DNA from: Verrucomicrobiales bacterium
Lineage (GTDB): Bacteria; Verrucomicrobiota; Verrucomicrobiia; Limisphaerales; CAIMTB01
DNA: 64,000 nucleotides
Direction: 5' to 3'
Assembly (NCBI GenBank): GCA_016795425.1
Contig: JAEUHG010000044.1
Span: forward strand, 49,304-113,303
The translations under genes and the position numbers were made by a program. Under the pieces are notes generated by a model. The model saw nothing but the letters and a program-made list of their open reading frames with translations, had not been told where the DNA came from and ran no database searches. Shown here in pieces: positions 1 to 7,583 of this stretch (position 1 is the first letter of the stretch; each line of letters starts with the position of its first letter).

Positions 1-288
1 CGCGAGAACGCACCAGGGCTTGAGTCCGTGTCGGGTCATTGCCGCTGGGATCGGCAGCCCTTTCACACTGACGTTCCGAATGCGTCAGGACGGATGATGC
101 AGTTGGGGACATGTTGAAGTTTCGGCGCGCCCCGCTTCGGTTGCACGAGTCATGCCACTCCCTCCGCATCGGCAGGCGTCGGACCAGGGAGGTGCCAACT
201 AACCATGAAATCGCAGGGATCAGACCCTGAGACGGCATCGCGTGCCCGGGGTCGTTCCGGCGAAGGCGGTGGCGGTTGGTCCCGATGA
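1..288. other. Window edge, no supported gene
   Basis: No recognisable coding sequence is seen here. A short frame on the minus strand starts with ATG at 112 and stays open to base 1 (37 codons), so a gene could start here and run off the window, but the peptide resembles nothing I know. Confidence 0.4.
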
Positions 289-313
289 GGACCGGCGAAA
301 AGTGGGCCGGTCC
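289..313 (-). terminator. Possible terminator hairpin after the cytochrome fusion gene
   Basis: A perfect 8-bp inverted repeat (GGACCGGC at 289-296, GCCGGTCC at 306-313) with a 9-base loop lies 35 bases past the stop of the large minus-strand gene. There is no T-tract, so this is only a candidate. Confidence 0.35.
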
Positions 314-347
314 CGCTCAGGACCGGCACGGTGAATCGCCGGCTATC

Positions 348-3300
348 TCAGAAGATCTGCGGATGACAATCCCGGCAGGAGGACTTGAGGGGTTTCCATT
401 GTCCCTTTTCGTGGCACTTGGCGCAGGCCACCGTGGCGTGATTCTCGTCGAGGCGGAATCGCGCCATGGTGTTGTGCTGAAATCGAAGGTCCTCGCCGAC
501 CCAGGACTGGTTGCCATGGCAGCGGCCGCAGGCAAAGCCGAGTACGCCCTGATGCGGTTCATCGGCGCGATGGCACGAGACGCACTCACCCTTTCCCGAC
601 GGGAACGCGTGAGGACCGTTCACCTTCGCGGCAATGTGACAAGCCTGGCACTCCGCCTTGAGATGTCGGCCACTGAGACGTTCGCCGTCCATGAGCAGTC
701 GCTGGAAGTGTTGGGGACCCGGGCGTACGGTTGGCCAGGGAGTCTGAGTGTCGTGGCAGGACAGACAGTCGTTGCCGTAGGATTCGGGATGATGCGGCTC
801 ATGGCAGGGTGCGCAGGTCGTCGGTAATCCCTTGAACCTGGCCGAAGCGAGCGTCGCCTGGCCCGCGCTCGGCTGGTGACATCGGCGGCACTCAACGCTG
901 GAGTGCCGGCCAGTCAGCGGGAAACGAGAATCAAGATCGTGCGAGAACCGGAGGTCGCCGCCGGTCCACTGCGTCGGCTGGGTATGGCAACGCGTGCAGT
1001 TCCGCTCGAACTGGCCGTTGTGTGGATCGCGATGGCAGTCGGCGCACTCGGATGGCAGGCCGCGGAACGCGGCATGGGCGAGCTTGGTTTCGGGTGGGGG
1101 CGGGATATGGCACTTCAGGCAATCGGTTTGGGCATGCTTCTGAACGAGGCTGAATTTGGAATCCTGATTGTGATCGAAGGTGAGTTGGGCCTTGTCCCAC
1201 CCGCGCGTGGAATGGCACTGCGTGCAGTTTCGTTCGAATTGCCCGCGGTGCGGATCGCGATGGCAATCGGCGCAATCCGTCTTGGTTCCGCGAAAGCCGG
1301 CTGTGGCCAGGGCCTGGCCGGGGCCCGAGGTTTTGTGACATTGGAGACATGTCACCGTTGCGTGGCGATCGTGGAGTGGAAACTGCGTGTTGCGATTGTG
1401 GTCGAAGGTCAGGTGATCCAGTTTCCAGCCCGCCGGGGTATGGCATGCGGTGCAATGATCCGCCAGCGGTTGGAGATGAGGATCCTTGTGGCAATCGGCG
1501 CAGTCCGTGGCCAAACCCTTGAATTGAGCCGTCGCCAGGGAGGCGCCCGGTTCGGCCGGGGCATGGCATTTCTCACAGGTCACCTGCTGATGCCGACCCA
1601 CCAGCGGAAACTTCGAGTCTTCCAGGTGTGAGAATTCCAGGTGCGTGCCGGTCCAGCCATGCGGCGTGTGGCAGGCCGTGCAGTTCGCAGTGAACTGGCC
1701 TTGATGCGGCTCCTGGTGGCAGTCGGTGCAGGACTGGTGGGCGAGTCCGATGAAATGAATGCCGGCCTCCGGCGCGCGTGGACGGTCGTGGCATTCCTGG
1801 CAATTCACCTTGGAATGAGCGCCGACGAGGGGAAACGTGGTTTGATCGTGGGTGAAGGTGGCCGGCAGGGGTGGCATGAGGGTGCGGTTGGGCGCCGGAT
1901 GTTCCTTGTGGCACTGCGTGCAATGACCTTGCAACGTGCCGTGGAAGCCAACGCGCTGGGTGCGGCGATCCTCCACGACCTGATGGCAGTCGGTGCAGCG
2001 CGAGTCCGGAATGCCACCGGTGAAGGTGTGACATCGGGTGCAATTGTCGGCTGCCGGACCGAAACGGTGCTTGAGGGAGAGTCGAGTGGGATTGATGGCG
2101 CTGGCGAAGCTGGAGGCGAACTGTTTTTTGACGGCCGCCACTTGGGTTCGCTGGAACGTGGCGGCACCGATGGATGCCATCACCGCCATGGCCACGAGCA
2201 TGATGACCTCGACCTTCTTGAGCACGAGTTCCTCGCGCAGCGTGCGAGCGCTCGGCGGTGGCAGATGGGATCGGCGCGACGGCGGCAGACTGAGGGGATG
2301 ATGGTGTTCGACATACCTCATCGGCGACCAGCCATGGAAGATCGCCGGAAGCGAAATGCGTGTGCCGGGATTGATCAGTGCGAGGTAGAGGTGTCCTCCC
2401 ACCGAGGCGAGGGCCGAGAAGTACAACGCGGTGTGGACATACCAGGGGAGGAGGCTGGCGCCGCGAAAATGCATGAGCGCGCCCGTGACCCCGAAGAAGA
2501 CAAAGTAGAATGGCACCAGTCCCGCATTGGTCTTTTGCCCGGTGTTGAATCGCGGGGCAGGCGGCACCACCGCGCCGCGAAAGTAGAGACTGCGGAAGGA
2601 CTGAATCATCCAGAGCAGGTCCACCGGGCCCCACCGAAGGAGCACACGGAGGTGCTGCCAATGGGCTCGCGGCCGTGACAGCACCACGAGGGGAACGGAT
2701 ATCAGCCACCCAACGGCAAAGGTCTTGTGCGCCAGGACTGCGAAGGCGAGCCAGGCCTGTTCGGTGGAGGCGAAACGGGCCACCAGCATCAGGCCGCCGC
2801 TGATCATGAGCAGCAGGAATGGGATCGCGTTGACCCAGTGCAGCACGATCTCCGGCTTCACGAAGCGGCGGAAGCGTTCAAAGTGAAACCCGTACCTGCC
2901 AGTCGTATCGTCGAGGAAAAGAAACCCGTCCTTGTCTGCTTCGCGAATCGCCTGGAGCGCCTGCGCCATCCATTGGCGGGGCGTGCGCGGCGACGAATGG
3001 CCGGGTAGCCCGACGTCGGCGGAAGGCTCCTGAGTTGATTCCTCGGACGTGCCCGTGGCCGGAGAGACCGAAGGTTCTGCGAGGGAAGTGAGAGACTCCA
3101 CCGATGCCGGATCGGCCGCGTGCCATGGGCCCAGCATGGAGTGGAGTTCATCCACCGTGATACCCAGCGGCGAGTAGATCGACGCCGTGGTCAGACGATG
3201 CACGGCCAGAGCGCGAATCAGGCGCCGGGCGAGGGGGCGAAGGTCGGGTTCCAGGCGCGGGCAGGACCGACGTTCCAGGCGTCGACCGGCCGCCACCACA

Positions 3301-4388
3301 CCCTCTATCTCCAATCGGTGCCTCAGCCGTGGGTCCTTGGTGATCTCATACCAGTAGTCATCCAGGGTCAGGAATCCCGGGTGATCTTCCGGGACCGGGG
3401 TGCGCAGCACACGGTGAACCGCGCCGCGCAGGACGTCCCAGACGCAGCGTTCCGCCTTCACTGAGAGCCGGCCAAGTACCCTGAGGTAGTCGGGATGGAT
3501 CGGATAGAGATCGATGAACGTCTCGAGGCGTGAGTCAAAAGCGCCATCGCTGGCGGTGAACTTCGACAGGTGACGTCCGATCCTTTCGCGTTGTTCGGGT
3601 GTCTTGGGCAGAAGGTGGCGCGCCACCACCTCGAAAAGATCTTCGCCTTCCAGCGTGAACTGGCAGTACCGATCCGCCAGCCGATCCCGCAGTGCGTGGG
3701 AGATCTCGACTTCCGGGCCGTCGAGGACACCGGATCGTGCATCCGCGAGCAGATGGAATCCGGATGTTTCCCCAACTTCGGCAAGAAGCAGCAGATCCTC
3801 GGCATCGCGGGCAACATCCGCCGGGTCACGGCAGGCATGGCGCAACGCCAATCCGTCGATGACGAACAGCAGGGACTGCTCCGGAGCCTGGCCGCGGAAT
3901 GCGGCGGCCAGGTCCTGAAGTTGGCCCCGCAGGATTTCACGATTCCGGCGCCAGGAAAACCGCCGGCCACTTCCAGCGATGCTCAGTCTCGAGGCGAGAC
4001 GCGAAACGATTCCCGGGAGGAGTTCCAGGGAAGGACCCGGGGCCTCGAGCTGGATGACCTGGAACCGTCCGGCCAGGGGTAGTGTGGCTCTCTCCAGCGC
4101 CGGATGGGGTGATCGGGCCTCCGCACCGTCCTGTCGAAGAACGGCAGAGATGGCGGCCAGGAGATGCGATTTTCCGAAGCCGGCATTGCCGGAAACAAGA
4201 AGGCTCGGAGCCCGGCAACCCGAGTCGGGATCGAGCATGGCCTCCAATCGCGGAAAGAATTCGCGGGCCAGTCGTTCCGAGAAGCCGGCGGAGACCGTCC
4301 AGGATGCCACCAGCGCTGGCGCGTCCCCTTGGGCCTTCGCACGCGATGCTGGAAAGTCCGTGATCTGAATCAGGTCGCAGTAGTCCAT
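348..4388 (-). CDS. PglY/DUF6079-like ATPase fused to cytochrome b and a 23-haem cytochrome c
   Basis: The protein has 1346 residues. Residues 1-420 resemble the N-terminal half of DUF6079/PglY ATPases of BREX phage defence: an opening MDYCDLIQI, Walker A GNAGFGKSH (67-75), a Walker B-like LLFVIDGL with Asp178, then YPIHPDYL (295-302) and a DDYW motif. After a low-complexity linker, residues 512-690 form a four-helix cytochrome b of the formate-dehydrogenase-gamma/b561 type with His in helices 1, 2 and 4. A fifth helix (726-746) is followed by 23 CXXCH haem-c motifs from residue 783 to the C-terminus. Five helices and no signal peptide predict a cytosolic ATPase and periplasmic haems. The frame is continuous, so the fusion is seen directly. 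The likely role is electron transfer between quinone and periplasm gated by or coupled to an ATPase, which is inference. No other BREX gene is nearby. Confidence 0.85.
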   Translation of the reverse strand: MDYCDLIQITDFPASRAKAQGDAPALVASWTVSAGFSERLAREFFPRLEAMLDPDSGCRAPSLLVSGNAGFGKSHLLAAISAVLRQDGAEARSPHPALERATLPLAGRFQVIQLEAPGPSLELLPGIVSRLASRLSIAGSGRRFSWRRNREILRGQLQDLAAAFRGQAPEQSLLFVIDGLALRHACRDPADVARDAEDLLLLAEVGETSGFHLLADARSGVLDGPEVEISHALRDRLADRYCQFTLEGEDLFEVVARHLLPKTPEQRERIGRHLSKFTASDGAFDSRLETFIDLYPIHPDYLRVLGRLSVKAERCVWDVLRGAVHRVLRTPVPEDHPGFLTLDDYWYEITKDPRLRHRLEIEGVVAAGRRLERRSCPRLEPDLRPLARRLIRALAVHRLTTASIYSPLGITVDELHSMLGPWHAADPASVESLTSLAEPSVSPATGTSEESTQEPSADVGLPGHSSPRTPRQWMAQALQAIREADKDGFLFLDDTTGRYGFHFERFRRFVKPEIVLHWVNAIPFLLLMISGGLMLVARFASTEQAWLAFAVLAHKTFAVGWLISVPLVVLSRPRAHWQHLRVLLRWGPVDLLWMIQSFRSLYFRGAVVPPAPRFNTGQKTNAGLVPFYFVFFGVTGALMHFRGASLLPWYVHTALYFSALASVGGHLYLALINPGTRISLPAIFHGWSPMRYVEHHHPLSLPPSRRSHLPPPSARTLREELVLKKVEVIMLVAMAVMASIGAATFQRTQVAAVKKQFASSFASAINPTRLSLKHRFGPAADNCTRCHTFTGGIPDSRCTDCHQVVEDRRTQRVGFHGTLQGHCTQCHKEHPAPNRTLMPPLPATFTHDQTTFPLVGAHSKVNCQECHDRPRAPEAGIHFIGLAHQSCTDCHQEPHQGQFTANCTACHTPHGWTGTHLEFSHLEDSKFPLVGRHQQVTCEKCHAPAEPGASLATAQFKGLATDCADCHKDPHLQPLADHCTACHTPAGWKLDHLTFDHNRNTQFPLHDRHATVTCLQCHKTSGPGQALATAGFRGTKTDCADCHRDPHRGQFERNCTQCHSTRGWDKAQLTFDHNQDSKFSLVQKHAQTDCLKCHIPPPPETKLAHAAFRGLPSECADCHRDPHNGQFERNCTRCHTQPTQWTGGDLRFSHDLDSRFPLTGRHSSVECRRCHQPSAGQATLASARFKGLPTTCAPCHEPHHPESYGNDCLSCHDTQTPWPTVRPGPQHFQRLLMDGERLSGRHLKAECQACHIAAKVNGPHAFPSGKGECVSCHRADEPHQGVLGFACGRCHGNQSWVGEDLRFQHNTMARFRLDENHATVACAKCHEKGQWKPLKSSCRDCHPQIF

Positions 4389-4743
4389 TTGCGGGCGGCG
4401 TGAACCTCTTCCCGGGTGCCGGAGCGGGCGCGGGATTCAGGGAGGGCGAATACGAGTCGAGGAGAGTCCGACCCGCAGCGCTGGACGGCATTCCATGACC
4501 GGATGAAAACGGAGACCGGAACCACTCGAATTCGTTGCAACGACCGATGCCTAAAGCACAAACCGCGCCACGATCCGGTGAGGCTCGAAGGCGGGTCAAA
4601 GGCCCGGGTTTCACAAGCTCCCGGCGCTTGATGGTACGCGAACCCCTGGAATCTGGTCCTCGGTGGTCCTGCCGGGGACCGAGAACCGGAGAGGTGTTGC
4701 TCGGACACGGTGGAAATGGCGGACCGTGGGCGGCGGTGCCGCC

Positions 4744-4957
4744 GAACGGTTCGGGCGCATCTCCGAGTTGTCGAGTGGGCGGCACCACCGTTCCGGCCGG
4801 GAATCGCCGTGCTGGGAAAGCGGCAGGGGACTGCCGCAGTCCACGACGCTTCGCGCCAGTCCGCACCCGGGGGCCAGGCAAGCGCTGGCCGTCCTGGAGT
4901 GCGGGAGCCCTCTCCCGCTTTTCGTCCCGACAATTCGGAGACGCGCCCGAACGGTTC
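4744..4957. mobile_element. MITE-like element with 30-bp terminal inverted repeats
   Basis: Bases 4744-4773 and 4928-4957 are reverse complements at 27 of 30 positions and bound a 214-base segment that encodes nothing recognisable. Inside lie small palindromes: GGACTG/CAGTCC near 4830 and a GCGGGAG/CTCCCGC hairpin at 4902-4919. I see no clear target-site duplication. It sits in the otherwise empty stretch 4389-5059 upstream of both flanking genes. It could also be a dispersed structured repeat rather than a transposon derivative. Confidence 0.5.
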
Positions 4958-5059
4958 TGGGGCTGCAAACGCTTAATGACGGCTTCATGCGTTCCCGGTT
5001 AGGGTGACCGCGAGCCATCGATCGCCAGTGGTTATCGGAAAGTCGGCGAAGGCGTGGGC

Positions 5060-5326
5060 ATGTCTAAAGAAATACTGGAGCGCATCCCCAATCCGCGCGG
5101 GCACGGGCTTCTCATGCTGCGACAGCGCGTGCTGCCGGCGGCTGTCTTCGCGCTGGCCTTGTTGATGGTGGGGCACCTGTGGCATCGGCGGTTGGGAGTT
5201 CCGGTCGACGGATCGGCGAATGAGTCGGTTCGACACGGGACTGCCGGGTCCACGGGCGGTGTTGCGGCTTGCCGGGAGAGTCGGGGTGGCGAAGCGGCGC
5301 CACGCATGGTCTCGGACGCGCGTTGA
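5060..5326 (+). pseudogene. Stub of a membrane protein, HlyD-adaptor-like N-terminus
   Basis: An 88-codon frame starts MSKEILERIPNPRG and has one strong transmembrane helix at about residues 20-40 (VLPAAVFALALLMVGHLWHR). This arrangement, a short cytosolic IPNPR-type lead followed by one helix, resembles the N-terminus of HlyD-type efflux adaptors. After the helix the sequence becomes featureless and stops, so the rest of the gene appears lost. A small intact membrane peptide is the alternative. The family assignment is weak. Confidence 0.3.
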
Positions 5327-5502
5327 AGATCGTTTTGCGCGGAGCCGCCGCGGCTGCCCATGGCCGGAGATCCTGGAGTCACACGGCGTGTCAGGGGCCG
5401 CCAGATGGGGTTGCCCAAGGGGGATCACACCGTGCGAGACTCCGGCGGGCATTCGTGCTAGGGTCACTGCGTACCACGTTGTTGCACGAACGTTTACATG
5501 CC

Positions 5503-6921
5503 ATGAGCCAACCGAACTCGTCCTATCCCAGCCGCCGAACCTCAAGCCCCACCTTCGCAGGGTTCAATGTCAGCCGGCGGAATTTCCTCAAGACAGCATC
5601 CACGGCCCTCGCACTGTCCTCGTTGGGCGGTTTTGGAGCGGACCTGGTCAACGGCAAGACTCGGCGCGTTGGCCTGATCGGCGCAGGTTGGTACGGAAAG
5701 AGCGACCTTTGGCGACTGGTCCAGGTGGCCCCCGTGGAAATCGTGTCCATCTGCGATCCCGACAAGAAGATGTTGGCGGGTGCGGTGGAGATCGCGAGCC
5801 AGCGACAGAAGTCGAAAAAGGCGCCGCGCACCTACGCGGATTATCGGGACATGCTGAAGGAAAAGGATCTCGACCTCGTGCTGATCGGTTCGCCGGACCA
5901 TTGGCATTCCCTGCAAGCCATAGCCGCCATCGAGGCCGGTGCGGATGTTTACCTGCAGAAGCCCATCAGCGTCGATGTGATGGAAGGCGAGGCGATTCTG
6001 GCCGCCGCTCGCAAGCATCGGCGAGTGGTCCAAATCGGCACCCAACGCAAGAGCACGCCCCATCTCATCGATGCCAAGAAGCAGGTCGTTGAAGGTGGTT
6101 TGTTGGGTAAGATTGCCCACGTCGACATGTGCTGTTACTTCCACATGCGCGCCAATGGAAATCCTCCGTTGGAACCGGTTCCGGACCACCTGGATTACGA
6201 GCTTTGGACCGGGCCGGCGCCGCTGCGGCCCTATGACGGCATACCGCACCTGCGTTGGTGGCGCACCTTCATGGAGTACGGCAACGGCATCATGGGCGAC
6301 ATGTGCGTCCACATGCTCGACACCGCGCGTTGGATGCTCGGGCTCGGCTGGCCGAAACGCATCAGTTCCAGCGGCGGCATCTACGTTCAGAAGGATGGCA
6401 AATCGAACATCGCCGACACGCAGAGCGCCATTTTCGAGTACGACGGCATCACGGCGTCCTGGGAACATCGGACCTGGGGAAGTCCGAATGATCCTGACTA
6501 CCCCTGGGCTCTGTTCATCCACGGCGAGAAAGGAGTGCTCAAGGCGAGCACCATGCGGGCCGACTTCGTCCCGCTCGACAAGAACCAGAAACCGATTCAC
6601 TTCGAATGCCTGTACGAGCGTGAGAAGTACCCCGAGGATGTCACCGAAAAGGACATCGAGTTGAACGCAGCACCCGCCACCCGACGCCACATGCTCGATT
6701 TCCTCGCGGCGGTCGAGAATCGCAGTCGGCCGGTCGCCGACATTGAAGAAGGCCATATTTCCACTGCGAGCTGCATCCTGGCGAATCTGTCGATGCAACT
6801 CGGGCGAACCCTCAGCTACGATCCGAAGAAGCGTGAAGTGATTGGCGACCGGGAGGCGACCAAGTTGCTGAAGCGCGACTATCGGGCTCCCTGGAAGCAT
6901 CCGATGCCGAGGACCGTCTGA
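5503..6921 (+). CDS. Tat-exported Gfo/Idh/MocA-family oxidoreductase
   Basis: The protein has 472 residues, with the start placed at ATG 5503 because it precedes a twin-arginine signal (SRRNFLKTAS, about residues 24-33). The NAD(P)-binding loop GLIGAGWYG is at 57-65. The family EKP motif reads QKP at 152-154, a common variant in exported planctomycete and verrucomicrobial members. The usual C-terminal alpha/beta substrate domain follows. These enzymes oxidise or epimerise sugars and sugar derivatives in the periplasm; the substrate cannot be read from sequence. A Tat-exported sugar-isomerase-like protein and a glycosidase-like protein follow within 6 kb, which fits a carbohydrate role. Confidence 0.92.
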   Translation: MSQPNSSYPSRRTSSPTFAGFNVSRRNFLKTASTALALSSLGGFGADLVNGKTRRVGLIGAGWYGKSDLWRLVQVAPVEIVSICDPDKKMLAGAVEIASQRQKSKKAPRTYADYRDMLKEKDLDLVLIGSPDHWHSLQAIAAIEAGADVYLQKPISVDVMEGEAILAAARKHRRVVQIGTQRKSTPHLIDAKKQVVEGGLLGKIAHVDMCCYFHMRANGNPPLEPVPDHLDYELWTGPAPLRPYDGIPHLRWWRTFMEYGNGIMGDMCVHMLDTARWMLGLGWPKRISSSGGIYVQKDGKSNIADTQSAIFEYDGITASWEHRTWGSPNDPDYPWALFIHGEKGVLKASTMRADFVPLDKNQKPIHFECLYEREKYPEDVTEKDIELNAAPATRRHMLDFLAAVENRSRPVADIEEGHISTASCILANLSMQLGRTLSYDPKKREVIGDREATKLLKRDYRAPWKHPMPRTV

Positions 6922-6957
6922 AGATCCTTCCGGCGGGTCACGCGGTTTCGGCCGTTC

Positions 6958-7563
6958 TCAAGCCCCGGTGAGCCGATGGTGGCTCCCGGGGCCGATTGCC
7001 TGACGGAACCTCCATGGCCGCGCCTTGGTCCAGCCCAAGGTCAGGGTCGCCAAAGCCAGCAGTTGAAACGCCGACGGTTCGGGAATTCCGGTAAGTACCA
7101 GCGGTCGGAGACCGGTGAGCGACGCCGGCAACGTGGGAGGATGAGTTCCATTTCCGGTGTCTCCGCCGAGCACGATCGGCAAGACGTCAAAGGTGCCGTG
7201 GTACCCACCGCGAGCCACCACTTGGTCGTAATTTCCAGCACCCGCCATGAAGGCCCGAATCTGGATGTAGGCCGTTTCGCCGGGGTTGAAGTTATCGAAA
7301 GTGTAGATCTGCGGAGTCCAATAGCCTTCCAGGGACAGGTAGAGATTGACGGGCACGGGGGCGAGATTTGACGAATCACGTCCGGCGAACACCTCGAGGA
7401 GGAGGGGGGGCTGGAAGAGAGTGACGCCCCCTGGGTAATAGATGGGGGCGTCAATGCCCGCGCGGGCATCGCGGTTGGCGAACCACACCGTTCCCTGAGC
7501 CCAGCTTGCAGGGCAGCCCAGGAGAGTAAGCAACGTGGAACAGAGGAGGCGGAGGAGTGGCAT
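6958..7563 (-). CDS. PEP-CTERM sorted secreted protein
   Basis: The protein has 201 residues. It has an N-terminal signal peptide (about 1-22, cleavage after SWA), a beta-rich middle with no recognised enzyme fold, and a C-terminal PEP-CTERM tail: Pro-Glu-Pro near residue 169, a hydrophobic helix, then a basic stretch. Such proteins are cut and anchored by exosortase; no exosortase lies in this window. Its start is 20 bases after the stop of the secreted-protein module upstream, so the two are probably co-transcribed. The tail runs on some 18 residues past the basic cluster, longer than usual. Confidence 0.8.
   Translation of the reverse strand: MPLLRLLCSTLLTLLGCPASWAQGTVWFANRDARAGIDAPIYYPGGVTLFQPPLLLEVFAGRDSSNLAPVPVNLYLSLEGYWTPQIYTFDNFNPGETAYIQIRAFMAGAGNYDQVVARGGYHGTFDVLPIVLGGDTGNGTHPPTLPASLTGLRPLVLTGIPEPSAFQLLALATLTLGWTKARPWRFRQAIGPGSHHRLTGA
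6963..6991. terminator. Hairpin between convergent genes
   Basis: CCCCGG-T-GAGCC pairs with GGCTC-CCGGGG around a short loop with one bulge. It overlaps the last codons of the PEP-CTERM gene and lies 41 bases past the stop of the plus-strand oxidoreductase, so it could end either transcript. There is no T-tract. Confidence 0.3.
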
Positions 7564-7583
7564 GGCGAGGAAGATCGGGGACG

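Noticed and set aside
348..4388. A BREX phage-defence locus
   Set aside because: Only the PglY-like ATPase module is present. No PglX methyltransferase, PglZ phosphatase, BrxA or BrxL is nearby, and the ATPase is fused to cytochromes.
5542..6900. A 452-codon minus-strand frame
   Set aside because: It is antisense to the clear Gfo/Idh/MocA gene and shows no domain.
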